A stretch of 60,424 bases of DNA from Clostridia bacterium (lineage in GTDB: Bacteria; Bacillota; Clostridia; Oscillospirales; CAG-272): assembly GCA_017411745.1 (NCBI GenBank), contig JAFQPM010000024.1, forward strand, positions 1 through 60,424, written 5' to 3'. Under the pieces are notes generated by a model. It was not told the origin of the DNA and did not search any database. It saw only the letters and a program-made list of their open reading frames with translations. The translations under genes were made by a program, and so were the position numbers. Below, piece after piece: positions 36,316-44,876 of this stretch (positions are counted from its first letter, which is position 1; each line of letters opens with the position of its first letter).

Positions 36316-39123
36316 ATGGCAAAGGACTACACAAGTTCACTCAATCTACCTAAAACAGAATTTTCAATGAAGGCAAATCTCCCCCAGAGAGAGCCCGAGA
36401 CCCTGAAATATTGGGATGATATCGATCTGTATAATAAGATGATCGAGGTCAGAGCCGACGGAAAGGTATTTTCCTTCCACGACGGCCCTCCCTTCTCAAA
36501 CGGAAACATCCATATGGGCCACGCCCTCAATAAGACCATCAAGGACTTTATCAACAAGTATAAAGCAATGACGGGATACAAGATCTCCTACGTGCCCGGC
36601 TGGGATAACCACGGTATGCCTATCGAGTCGGCGATTCTCAAGAAGAATAAGATCGACCGCAAGAAGATGTCCATTCCCGAGTTCCGTTCTGCTTGCGAAA
36701 AATTCGCGCAGGGCTTTATCGAGACCCAGATGGAGCAGTTCAAGAGACTTGGACTTGTAGGTGACTGGGAGCATCCCTACACGACTATGTCCCCCGAGTT
36801 CGAGGCGGCAGAGGTCAAGGTGTTTGGAGAGATGTTCAAGAAGGGCTACATCTATAAGGGACTTAAGCCTGTTTACTGGTGTCCCAAGGATGAGACCGCG
36901 CTCGCAGAGGCGGAGATCGAGTATCAGACCGATAAGTGTACCTCTATTTACGTAAAGTTCAAGGTCAGCGACGACAAGGGCAAGCTCGCCTCCGTTTGTG
37001 ACCTCAATAATACCTATTTCGTTATCTGGACAACTACCACTTGGACTCTGCCCGGCAACCTTGCTATCGCGCTCAATCCCGTAGAGGAGTATGCGCTTGT
37101 AAAGGCAGAGAACGGCGAGACCTATGTTCTTGCAAAGGCGCTCACCGAAAAGACTATGAAGGCGGCTGGAGTTGAGAATTACGAGGTCCTTGCTACAATG
37201 GCGGGCTCGGAGTTCGAGTATATGACTGCACAGCATCCCTTCCTTGACAGAAAGAGCGTAGTAGTTAACGCCGATTACGTAACTATGGATAGCGGTACGG
37301 GTTGCGTACACACCGCGCCCGGTTTCGGCGCAGACGACTATCAGACCTGCCGCCGTTATAATATTGATATCATCGTTCCCGTAGACGACCGAGGCTATCA
37401 GACCGAGGACGCAGGCAAGTTCGCGGGTATGTATTACGCAGTATCCAACGAGGCAATACTCGAGGATATGAAAGAAACGGGTGCGCTTCTCGCAAGCGAG
37501 GAGATCGAGCACGAGTATCCTCACTGCTGGAGATGTAAGTCTCCCATCATCTTCCGCGCAACTCCTCAGTGGTTCTGCTCAGTCGAATCCTTCAAGGAGG
37601 CGGCAGTTGAGGCTTGTAAGCCTGTTAAGTGGCTTCCCGCGTGGGGCGAGGAGAGAATGATCCAGATGATCAGAGAGAGAGCCGATTGGTGCATCTCCCG
37701 TCAGCGTCATTGGGGACTTCCCATTCCCGTGTTCTACTGCGACGAGTGCAAGCAGCCCATCTGCAACGATGAGACCATTGAGCTTGTTTCGAAGCTCTTT
37801 GGCGAAAAGGGCTCCAACGCTTGGTTTATGATGGAAGCCAACGAGATCCTTCCCGAGGGCTTTGTATGTCCTCATTGCGGCAAGGCGCACGGCTTTAGCA
37901 AGGAGACCAACACGCTTGACGGTTGGTTTGACTCCGGCTCTTCTCACTATGCGGTCCTTTCGCAGAGAGAGGATCTTACCTGGCCCTCCGATATCTATCT
38001 TGAGGGCGGAGACCAGTACAGAGGCTGGTTCCAGGCATCACTTCTTACCGCCGTTGGTGCAACCGGCAAGGCAGAGGCTCCCTTTAAGGCAGTTCTCACA
38101 CACGGTTGGGTAGTTGACGGAGAGGGCAAGGCTATGCACAAGTCGCTTGGCAACTCGATCAGCCCCGACGATATCGTTAAGAAGTACGGTGCAGAGCTCG
38201 TTCGCCTTTGGGCAGCATCAAGCGATTATCACGCAGACGTTCGTTGCTCCGACAACATTTTCAAGCAGCTCTCCGAGTCTTACAGAAAGATAAGAAACAC
38301 CGCGCGTATTATGATGGCAAACCTCGGCGACTTCAATCCTGACACCGATCTTGTCGCATACGACGATATGCTTGAGATCGACCGCTGGATCGTTGCCGAG
38401 ACCAATAAGCTTGTCAAGCAGTGCCTTGAAGCGTACGACGAGTATGAGTTCCATATCGTTTACCACGCTATCAATAAATTCTGCACTATCGAGCTCTCCA
38501 AGCTCTATATAGATATCACCAAGGACCGTCTCTACGTTGAAAAGGCGAACAGCGCGGCAAGAAGAAGCGGACAGAGCGCGCTTTATCTCGTGCTTAACGC
38601 GATCACAAGACTGCTGGCTCCTGTTATCTCCTTCACCGCAGAAGAGATCTGGAAGCATATGCCTCATGCAGAGAGCGACAAGACCGAGAGCGTGTTCCTC
38701 AACGATATGCCCGCATACGACGAGAGCCTTGCAGAGAAGACTGCAGAGATTTGCGCAAAGTGGGATAAGCTCTTCGAGTACAGAGACGACGTTATGAAGG
38801 CGCTCGAGCTTGCTCGTGCCAACAAGATGATAGGTAAGTCTCTCGATGCGAAGGTTACCGTTTATACAAATGACAACGAGGCTTACGGCGTGCTCTGCGC
38901 GTTTGCCGATAAGCTCGCCGAGATCTATATCACCTCGGCTGCATACGTGGTCAAGGGAGATGCTCCCGAAGGTGCGTTTGCCGAAACACAGACGGGTATC
39001 GCAGTTCTCGTTCAGAACGCGGACGGCTGTAAGTGCGGCAGATGTTGGTCGTACTCCACCGAGGGCGTGACCGACGAAGAAGGCGGCTTCCTCTGCGAAC
39101 GCTGCAGAAAGTTGTTGATTTAA
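36316..39123 (+). CDS. ileS: Isoleucyl-tRNA synthetase
   Basis: 935 aa, GGAG seven bases before the ATG. HIGH-type HMGH (66-69), an editing domain, and a C-terminal zinc site (CGRCW, CERC) mark a bacterial IleRS. The KMSKS motif reads AMHKS (606-610): the first Lys is Ala while the second Lys is kept. I recall this variant in other Firmicutes, so it probably remains active. No T-box leader is visible. The gene is followed at once by the GGGGGAAGG palindrome. Confidence 0.97.
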   Translation: MAKDYTSSLNLPKTEFSMKANLPQREPETLKYWDDIDLYNKMIEVRADGKVFSFHDGPPFSNGNIHMGHALNKTIKDFINKYKAMTGYKISYVPGWDNHGMPIESAILKKNKIDRKKMSIPEFRSACEKFAQGFIETQMEQFKRLGLVGDWEHPYTTMSPEFEAAEVKVFGEMFKKGYIYKGLKPVYWCPKDETALAEAEIEYQTDKCTSIYVKFKVSDDKGKLASVCDLNNTYFVIWTTTTWTLPGNLAIALNPVEEYALVKAENGETYVLAKALTEKTMKAAGVENYEVLATMAGSEFEYMTAQHPFLDRKSVVVNADYVTMDSGTGCVHTAPGFGADDYQTCRRYNIDIIVPVDDRGYQTEDAGKFAGMYYAVSNEAILEDMKETGALLASEEIEHEYPHCWRCKSPIIFRATPQWFCSVESFKEAAVEACKPVKWLPAWGEERMIQMIRERADWCISRQRHWGLPIPVFYCDECKQPICNDETIELVSKLFGEKGSNAWFMMEANEILPEGFVCPHCGKAHGFSKETNTLDGWFDSGSSHYAVLSQREDLTWPSDIYLEGGDQYRGWFQASLLTAVGATGKAEAPFKAVLTHGWVVDGEGKAMHKSLGNSISPDDIVKKYGAELVRLWAASSDYHADVRCSDNIFKQLSESYRKIRNTARIMMANLGDFNPDTDLVAYDDMLEIDRWIVAETNKLVKQCLEAYDEYEFHIVYHAINKFCTIELSKLYIDITKDRLYVEKANSAARRSGQSALYLVLNAITRLLAPVISFTAEEIWKHMPHAESDKTESVFLNDMPAYDESLAEKTAEICAKWDKLFEYRDDVMKALELARANKMIGKSLDAKVTVYTNDNEAYGVLCAFADKLAEIYITSAAYVVKGDAPEGAFAETQTGIAVLVQNADGCKCGRCWSYSTEGVTDEEGGFLCERCRKLLI

Positions 39124-39130
39124 TTGAGAT

Positions 39131-39173
39131 TGCGGGGGAAGGAACTTTTCGAGAAAAGCTTCCTTCCCCCGCA
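39131..39173. repeat. GGGGGAAGG palindrome, copy B, after ileS
   Basis: About 20-bp arms with one bulge: TGCGGGGGAAGG on the left and CCTTCCCCCGCA on the right, with TTTTC/GAAAA at the tip. The tail CCCCCATCTTCAAAA matches copy A at 27612. It could act as a terminator or RNA-processing site between ileS and lspA. Confidence 0.8.
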
Positions 39174-39275
39174 CCCCCATCTTCAAAAGCTTCCCCCCAA
39201 AAAAAATAGAAAATGTTAAACGTTTCTACAGCTTTCTACGGGAGCAGTCCAACACTGTTGAAAGGAATTTTACAA

Positions 39276-39818
39276 ATGACAGCGATAATTATATCGATTG
39301 TTTTGATGATCGTGTCCGTTATAGCGGATCAGGTAACAAAATATTTGGTCGTGGCAAATATGGAGCTACACGAGTCGATAGACGTCATCCCGGGCGTTTT
39401 CCGATTTACGTACATCCACAATGACGGAGCGGCATTTGGCTCGCTTGATAACGCGCGTTGGATATTTATGATCTTATCCACGGTGGCGATAGTTGCTATC
39501 CTTGGGTATCTTTTCTGGAAAAGACCGCAGGATAAGCTTTTACTTTCCTCGCTGATCCTTATAACAAGCGGCGGCATCGGAAATATGATCGACCGTATAA
39601 GGCTCGGCTACGTCATAGATTTTATCGATTTCTGCGCCTTCCCGAAGATATGGATGTGGGTATTCAACTTTGCCGATTGTTGCGTATGCATTGGCGCGGG
39701 ACTTTTGGCACTTTGGATGATTCTCGACACGGTCAAGGAAGTAAAAAAAGAAAAAGCTCAGAAGCTTGCTACTAAAGCAGAAAGCACCGGCCAAAACGGA
39801 GAAGACAATGAGCTTTGA
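39276..39818 (+). CDS. lspA: Lipoprotein signal peptidase (signal peptidase II)
   Basis: 180 aa from ATG 39276, preceded by AAAGGA. Four membrane helices, and the catalytic Asp pair in GNMIDR and FNFAD, plus NDGAAFG. It cleaves lipid-modified prolipoproteins such as the two lipoproteins in this window. A charged Lys/Glu tail extends the C-terminus. It overlaps rluD by 11 bp, the standard ileS-lspA-rluD order. Confidence 0.96.
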   Translation: MTAIIISIVLMIVSVIADQVTKYLVVANMELHESIDVIPGVFRFTYIHNDGAAFGSLDNARWIFMILSTVAIVAILGYLFWKRPQDKLLLSSLILITSGGIGNMIDRIRLGYVIDFIDFCAFPKIWMWVFNFADCCVCIGAGLLALWMILDTVKEVKKEKAQKLATKAESTGQNGEDNEL

Positions 39819-40818
39819 TGAAATAAAGAGCCTCGAGCAGATCGAGGATATAAGCACGGAGGAAATACTCAGCCTTTCCGCGCCCGATGAATTTGTCGGA
39901 GATCGCCTCGACCGATTTTTGACCCAAAGCACCGACCAGACGAGATCTTTTATAACCAAGCTGATCGAAAATGGAATGGTGTTGGTCAACGGCAAGGTGG
40001 CGAGCAAAAACTATAAGCTCCGCAAGCTTGACGAGATAGAAGTCAGATTTCCCGAGCCCGAGGCAGACGAGGCGATCCCTGAGAATATCCCCCTCGATAT
40101 AATCTACGAGGATAACGATATAATCGTGATAAACAAGCCTTCGGGAATGATAGTACACCCCGCCACGGGAATATATACGGGCACGCTTGTCAACGCACTG
40201 CTTTACCACTGTAAGGACTCGCTTTCGGGCATCGGCGGCGTAGTCCGCCCTGGCATAGTCCATAGGATAGACAAGGATACCTCAGGACTTTTGGTCGTCG
40301 CGAAGAATGACGAAGCGCATCTTTCGCTTTCCGAGCAGCTAAAGACCCACGAGGTCAGCCGCGTGTATCACGCCATCACGATCGGCAACATAAAGGACGA
40401 CAACGGCACGATCAACAAACCCATCGGACGTCACCCGACCGACCGCAAGAAGATGGCGGTGATAACCGACCCCGAGAGAAGATCAAGAGAGGCGATAACG
40501 CATTATGAGGTCGTCGAGCGCTATCAGATCCCCACGGGAAGATTTACCTATGTAAAATGTAAGCTCGAAACGGGCAGAACGCACCAGATAAGAGTGCATT
40601 TGTCGTCGATAGGACATTCTCTCGTAGGAGATACGGTCTACGGCGGCGGAAACACCAAATTCGAGGCAGAGACCAAAGCGCTTATCAGCGGTCAGTGCCT
40701 GCACGCAAGGGAATTGGAGCTGACTCATCCCCGTACCAAAGAAAAGATGCACTTCGAGTCACCCCTACCCGAGAATTTCGAGAAAATACTCGAAAAGCTC
40801 CGCAAACAAAATATATAA
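39808..40818 (+). CDS. rluD: RluA/RluD-family 23S rRNA pseudouridine synthase
   Basis: 336 aa from ATG 39808, after GGAGAAG within lspA. An S4 domain (about 28-90) precedes the catalytic domain with HRIDKDTSG (152-160), where the Asp of HRID (D155) is catalytic. LETGRTHQIRVH and GDTVYG are family marks. Target uridines are probably the helix 69 positions, by analogy with RluD. Confidence 0.95.
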   Translation: MSFDEIKSLEQIEDISTEEILSLSAPDEFVGDRLDRFLTQSTDQTRSFITKLIENGMVLVNGKVASKNYKLRKLDEIEVRFPEPEADEAIPENIPLDIIYEDNDIIVINKPSGMIVHPATGIYTGTLVNALLYHCKDSLSGIGGVVRPGIVHRIDKDTSGLLVVAKNDEAHLSLSEQLKTHEVSRVYHAITIGNIKDDNGTINKPIGRHPTDRKKMAVITDPERRSREAITHYEVVERYQIPTGRFTYVKCKLETGRTHQIRVHLSSIGHSLVGDTVYGGGNTKFEAETKALISGQCLHARELELTHPRTKEKMHFESPLPENFEKILEKLRKQNI

Positions 40819-40832
40819 AGGAAGTATTTATT

Positions 40833-41336
40833 ATGCACGACGAGTTAACAGCCGTTGATATAAAGAAGATGCAGGAGGAGGTCGACTACCGTATGTGTGT
40901 CCTCCGTCCTCAACTGCTCGCAGAGGTGCAGAGAACTAGAGAGTTCGGAGACCTCAGCGAAAACGCCGAATATAAAGAGGCGAAAAGAGAGAAGAACGCA
41001 AACGAGAGCCGCATCCGCTACCTCAAGAAAATGATCGAGACCGCAAAGGTCATCAAGGTCGAGCAAAAGAGCGACACGGTCTGCCTTTTCGACACAGTTA
41101 CTTATTACGTCGAGGAGGACGACGAGGAGGAGCAGAGACAAATAGTCACCACTCTGCGTCAGGACGTTTTGCGCGGATATCTCAGCAAGGAGTCGCCGCT
41201 TGGCAAGGCTTTGCTTGGCAAAAAGGTCGGAGACCGAGTCTGTGTCAAGGTCAACGACAATTACAGCTATTACGTCGTTGTCCGTCAAATCTCCAAGGGA
41301 GTTGACGACGAAAGCATCCCGATCAGCTCGTATTAA
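40833..41336 (+). CDS. greA: GreA/GreB-family transcription elongation factor
   Basis: 167 aa from ATG 40833 after AAAGGAAG. The N-terminal coiled coil (about 1-75) has the DLSENAEYKEAK tip that enters the RNA polymerase channel, and the C-terminal FKBP-like domain has GDRVCVKV and YVVVRQI. It rescues backtracked polymerase by stimulating transcript cleavage. It differs from typical GreA in the linker (EEDDEEEQRQ), so it may be a second Gre paralogue. Fourteen bases after rluD. Confidence 0.88.
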   Translation: MHDELTAVDIKKMQEEVDYRMCVLRPQLLAEVQRTREFGDLSENAEYKEAKREKNANESRIRYLKKMIETAKVIKVEQKSDTVCLFDTVTYYVEEDDEEEQRQIVTTLRQDVLRGYLSKESPLGKALLGKKVGDRVCVKVNDNYSYYVVVRQISKGVDDESIPISSY

Positions 41337-41341
41337 TAACA

Positions 41342-41396
41342 AAAAAGGCAGAGATTATGAACTAAACGGGGTTCACTTCATCATCTCTGCCTTTTT
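41342..41396. terminator. Terminator after the greA-like gene
   Basis: Stem AAAAAGGCAGAGA / TCTCTGCCTTTTT with inner GAAC/GTTC pairing, T-run. Confidence 0.85.
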
Positions 41397-41476
41397 ATTT
41401 ATAAGTTTACAGGATCACACTGGGTTTATCGGTAGTTTCCAACGCATTTTCTTGAAATTGTTTATATCACCGAGTA

Positions 41477-41686
41477 TTATTCTATGCCCTTAACGTCGTA
41501 TCCCTGATCCTCAACAGTCTTTTTCAGTATGCTGTCGTCAATGTTTGCACTCAAGGTAACGATCGCAGTGCCGTTTTCGTGGCTTACCTCGGCAGAAGCG
41601 ACTCCTTCAAGCGCCTCAAGACATCTCTTGACTCTGCCTGAGCAGTGAGGACACATCATTCCTTCGATCTTCATTGTTTTAATCAT
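41477..41686 (-). CDS. copZ: Possible internally initiated CopZ copper chaperone
   Basis: Within copA and in the same frame, AAAGGAG lies eight bases before ATG 41686, which would give a 69-aa protein with the CopZ fold (EGMMCPHCSGRVKR, cysteines 12 and 15). A free chaperone could thus be made from the same message as the fused pump. Whether the site is used in the cell cannot be told from sequence. Confidence 0.5.
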   Translation of the reverse strand: MIKTMKIEGMMCPHCSGRVKRCLEALEGVASAEVSHENGTAIVTLSANIDDSILKKTVEDQGYDVKGIE

Positions 41687-44011
41687 TTTTTCTTCTCCTT
41701 TATTCTCCACCGCGCTTGTTGCGACGGTGTTTTTGCTTGTTTTTTTCTTCTTTTTGTAAGGCTTGTTAACGTTGACAAAATTGAGTCGCAGAGCGTTCGT
41801 TACAACACAGAAGCTTGAGAGCGACATAGCCGCCGCCCCAAACATCGGATTTAGCTGCCAGCCCAAAAGGGGAATGAAAAGCCCCGCCGCCAAAGGAATT
41901 CCAATGGCGTTGTAGAAAAACGCCCAAAACAGATTTTCGTGAATGTTGCGAAGCGTTGCGCGGCTTAGCTTGATTGCGCGAGGCAGATCCGAAAGCTTGC
42001 TCTTCATCAGAACAACGTCCGCCGCATCTATTGCTACGTCAGTGCCGGCGCCGATCGCGATTCCGACGTCGGCAGTTGCAAGCGCGGGAGCGTCGTTGAC
42101 TCCGTCGCCCACCATTATCACCCGACCTTGTGCTTTGTAGCGCTCGATCGCCGCCGCCTTGCCGTCGGGCAAAACTCCCGCAATGACCTCGTCAACATAC
42201 GCTTCTCGCCCGATGGAAAGCGCGGTCTTTTCGTTGTCGCCTGTAAGCATAACGACCTGCAACCCCATATTTTTCATTTCAATTATCGCGCCTCGGCTGT
42301 CTTCCTTGATCTCGTCCGCGATCGCAATTACACCGGCAAACTTTTCGTCGATCGAGAAAAACGTCGGCGTTTTGCCACTATCCGAGAGTTTTTCTGCAGC
42401 CAATATCGTTTCTCCGGAGATTTCACAGCAAGAGCCTACAAACGTGAGATTGCCTCCAACGACTCTCTTTCCGTCAACGATTCCCTCAACGCCCTTTCCT
42501 GCGGTCATTTTGAAGTCACTTGTTTCATAAAGTTCAGATCCCGACTCCTCGGCTTTTTTGACCATCGCCAACGCCAAGGGATGCTCACTTTGCTTTTCAA
42601 GAGATGCGGCAAAGCGTAAAAGCTCGTTTTCGTCAAGCTCACCGCAGGGAAGAATATCGGTCACGGACATCTCTCCCTTGGTTATCGTGCCGGTCTTGTC
42701 AAGAATAACGATCTTAGCTTTTCCCGTTGCCTCAAGAGATTCCGCAGTCTTAAAGAGAATGCCTTTTTTTGCGCCGACTCCGCTACCTACCATAATTGCA
42801 ACGGGAGTTGCAAGTCCAAGTGCACACGGACAACTGATGACTAACACCGAAATCGCGCGTGCAAGGGCAAATCCGACAGTTTCTTTTGCTATAAGCCAAC
42901 CAATGCCCGTAACAAGTGCAATTAGTATGACCGCAGGCACGAAAATACCCGAGACCTTATCAGCAGCCTTTGCGATCGGCGCTTTCGTTGCCGATGCGTC
43001 GCTGACTATTTTGATTATCTGCGAAAGCGTCGTGTCCTCACCCACTCGCACCGCCTCACACTTTACGAATCCCGAGCGATTGATCGTTCCCGCCGAGACC
43101 TTATCGCCCACAGACTTGTCCACGGGAAGACTCTCACCGGTGAGCATCGACTCGTCAAAGGCGCCGTTGCCGTCGAGAATTGTGCCGTCGACAGCCACCT
43201 TTTCTCCCGACCGCACGATGAAAATGTCGCCCTTAACGATCTCGTCCGTAGGAATGCTGATCTCCTCGCCGTTTCTTATCACGGTCGCCGTGTCGGGAGA
43301 AAGCTCCATAAGAGAACGCAGAGCGTTCGTCGTTCGTCCTTTTGAGATTGCCTCAAGCAGCTTGCCCACGGTGATCAAAGTCAGGATCATAGCCGCCGAT
43401 TCAAAATAAAGCTCGTGCAGATAATGATACGACGCCTCAAATTGTCCGGTTGCCTGCGCGGTACTCATCATAAAAAGAGCGTAAACACTGTAAATAAACG
43501 ATGCCCCCGAGCCAAGTGCCACTAAAGTGTCCATGTTTGGCGCGCGATGGATAAGCCCCTTAAATCCGCTGATGAAAAACTTTTGATTGATCACCATAAT
43601 TATAACGCATAAAAGAAGCTGAAGCAGAGTTGACGCCACGGGATTTTGCGAAAAGAAGGCAGGCAGAGGCCACCCCCACATAACGTGTCCCATGGAAATA
43701 TACATCAATATTATCAAGAATCCCGCCGACGCAATAAGACGGTTTCGGAGAGCTGCGATCTCCTTGCCGTTGCCAAGATCCACGTCGGATCTTTTCGTTT
43801 CTTTAGCATTGCTGCCCTCGACCTCCGCGCCGTAGCCCGCATCGACTACCGCCTTGATTATCTGCTCGTCGCTCGCACTGCCCTCGACGCCCATTGAGTT
43901 TGTCAGCAAGCTGACCGAACACGAGCTGACTCCCTCGACCGCCGAAACGGCCTTTTCAACACGGGCAGAGCAGGCCGCACAGCTCATACCCGTAACCTTG
44001 TATTTTTTCAT
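41477..44011 (-). CDS. copA: Copper-exporting P1B ATPase fused to a C-terminal CopZ domain
   Basis: 844 aa; GGCAGG precedes the ATG. The N-terminal HMA domain has GMSCAAC (C11, C14). Then come eight membrane helices, the CPC metal motif (SCPCALG), phosphorylated Asp in DKTGT, TGES and GDGVNDAP. It pumps Cu(I) out. A Lys/Ser linker leads into a complete second HMA domain starting at M776, with CPHC at 787-790. C-terminal HMA domains are rare in CopA; this one looks like a fused copZ because the copZ ribosome site and ATG remain (see 41477-41686). Operon csoR-copA, 19-bp gap. Confidence 0.95.
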   Translation of the reverse strand: MKKYKVTGMSCAACSARVEKAVSAVEGVSSCSVSLLTNSMGVEGSASDEQIIKAVVDAGYGAEVEGSNAKETKRSDVDLGNGKEIAALRNRLIASAGFLIILMYISMGHVMWGWPLPAFFSQNPVASTLLQLLLCVIIMVINQKFFISGFKGLIHRAPNMDTLVALGSGASFIYSVYALFMMSTAQATGQFEASYHYLHELYFESAAMILTLITVGKLLEAISKGRTTNALRSLMELSPDTATVIRNGEEISIPTDEIVKGDIFIVRSGEKVAVDGTILDGNGAFDESMLTGESLPVDKSVGDKVSAGTINRSGFVKCEAVRVGEDTTLSQIIKIVSDASATKAPIAKAADKVSGIFVPAVILIALVTGIGWLIAKETVGFALARAISVLVISCPCALGLATPVAIMVGSGVGAKKGILFKTAESLEATGKAKIVILDKTGTITKGEMSVTDILPCGELDENELLRFAASLEKQSEHPLALAMVKKAEESGSELYETSDFKMTAGKGVEGIVDGKRVVGGNLTFVGSCCEISGETILAAEKLSDSGKTPTFFSIDEKFAGVIAIADEIKEDSRGAIIEMKNMGLQVVMLTGDNEKTALSIGREAYVDEVIAGVLPDGKAAAIERYKAQGRVIMVGDGVNDAPALATADVGIAIGAGTDVAIDAADVVLMKSKLSDLPRAIKLSRATLRNIHENLFWAFFYNAIGIPLAAGLFIPLLGWQLNPMFGAAAMSLSSFCVVTNALRLNFVNVNKPYKKKKKTSKNTVATSAVENKGEEKMIKTMKIEGMMCPHCSGRVKRCLEALEGVASAEVSHENGTAIVTLSANIDDSILKKTVEDQGYDVKGIE

Positions 44012-44030
44012 AATTACTACCTGCCGAATT

Positions 44031-44324
44031 TTATTTAAGAAGCTTGGCTAATAATTCTATAAGCTCGTCAACCTTCTCTCCGCCACCGTTTGCAATATCG
44101 TCAGAAACGCAGGTGCGGATATGATTAGCCAGTAACTCCTTGTTAAAGCTGCCAAGCGCCGCAGAAACGGCAGAAGCTTGTATAAGAATATCGGCGCAAT
44201 AGGCATCCTTTTCCACCATGCCGCGAATTCCACGAATCTGCCCTTCGATGCGACTGAGACGGTTAATAAGCGCCTTCTTTTCCTCTTCGGATCGCATTTT
44301 GGTTTTCACGCAACAGTTTTCCAT
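44031..44324 (-). CDS. csoR: CsoR-family copper-sensing repressor
   Basis: 97 aa. Copper ligands C43, H68 and C72 (YCADIL, NHIRTC) are all present, and the helix-rich RLSRIEGQIRGI segment is the family mark. Apo-protein binds its operator; Cu(I) releases it. GGAGG stands ten bases before the ATG. The operator lies inside the promoter at 44368-44396, so csoR and copA are autoregulated together. An extra N-terminal CC pair is unusual. Confidence 0.95.
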   Translation of the reverse strand: MENCCVKTKMRSEEEKKALINRLSRIEGQIRGIRGMVEKDAYCADILIQASAVSAALGSFNKELLANHIRTCVSDDIANGGGEKVDELIELLAKLLK

Positions 44325-44367
44325 ATAATCCTTGCCTCCAACGGTCAGTTTTATAATTTCTGATTAG

Positions 44368-44396
44368 ATTATATACCCCGAGGGGGTATTTGTCAA
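44368..44396 (-). promoter_or_regulatory. Copper-controlled promoter of csoR-copA
   Basis: On the minus strand TTGACA (44391-44396), 17 nt, TATAAT (44368-44373): perfect consensus, with a CsoR-type operator filling the spacer. Confidence 0.92.
44373..44389. promoter_or_regulatory. CsoR operator
   Basis: ATACCCC/GGGGTAT inverted repeat (17 bp) with the C/G runs typical of CsoR boxes, placed between -35 and -10 so that bound repressor blocks polymerase. Confidence 0.88.
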
Positions 44397-44437
44397 GAGC
44401 GAAATTAATAAAAAAGAAAATATTTTTCAAAAAAGGC

Positions 44438-44466
44438 TTGACAACGGGCTGTTTTTGTGATATTAT
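44438..44466 (+). promoter_or_regulatory. Promoter of tRNA-Ser
   Basis: TTGACA, 17 nt, TATTAT preceded by TTGTGA; 47 bp before the tRNA. Confidence 0.8.
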
Positions 44467-44512
44467 ATTTGAGTCGCTGATAAAACTGAAAAATTATAAG
44501 CCGAACAAATAC

Positions 44513-44604
44513 GGAGAAGTCGCGTAGCTGGTCGAGCGCGCACGATTGGAAATCGTGTAACCGTCAAAAGCGGTTCGAGAGTTCGAATCTCTCCTTCTCC
44601 GCCA
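44513..44604 (+). tRNA. tRNA-Ser (anticodon GGA)
   Basis: Acceptor GGAGAAG/CTTCTCC, anticodon loop TTGGAAA (GGA), a long variable arm typical of tRNA-Ser, T-arm with GTTCGAATC and encoded CCA. Confidence 0.96.
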
Positions 44605-44633
44605 AAGCAAAGGGTGCCTATGGCACCCTTTTT
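44586..44633 (+). repeat. 48-bp direct repeat, copy 1 (tRNA-Ser 3' end plus terminator)
   Basis: It spans the tRNA-Ser 3' end, CCA and the following terminator hairpin, and is repeated exactly at 44827-44874, 241 bp downstream. Confidence 0.9.
44609..44633 (+). terminator. Terminator of tRNA-Ser
   Basis: Stem AAAGGGTGCC / GGCACCCTTT, loop TAT, then T-run. Confidence 0.88.
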
Positions 44634-44638
44634 GCGTT

Positions 44639-44673
44639 GGCGGAGCGAGATTCGAACCTCGAACCGCGCAGCG
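44639..44673 (-). pseudogene. Inverted degenerate tRNA-Ser 3' half
   Basis: Read on the minus strand, GCGGTTCGAG, GTTCGAATCT and TCCGCC follow the tRNA-Ser variable arm, T-arm and acceptor 3' strand, with small deletions. It faces the intact tRNA. The DNA between here and the second direct repeat holds more hairpins (for instance TTTTGAACGC/GCGTTCAAAA) but no gene. Confidence 0.55.
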
Positions 44674-44826
44674 GTGAGAGAGGGAGATTTTGAACGCGCT
44701 GCCTGTGGCAGATAAAGCGTTCAAAATCGAGTCGCAGCAACTTGGATTTTGCCGACCGAGCTCCATAGGGCGAGGGAAAGCAAAATCCTTAGTTGCAAGG
44801 GTGCAAGCAAGCAAAGCTTGCGCGAA

Positions 44827-44874
44827 AATCTCTCCTTCTCCGCCAAAGCAAAGGGTGCCTATGGCACCCTTTTT
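44827..44874 (+). repeat. 48-bp direct repeat, copy 2
   Basis: Exact copy of 44586-44633, including the tRNA 3' end and terminator but without an intact tRNA body upstream. Confidence 0.9.
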
Positions 44875-44876
44875 AC

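Noticed and set aside
44494..44814. 106-codon frame antisense to tRNA-Ser
   Set aside because: Contains the RRRRDSNSRT type translation of an antisense tRNA; not a gene.
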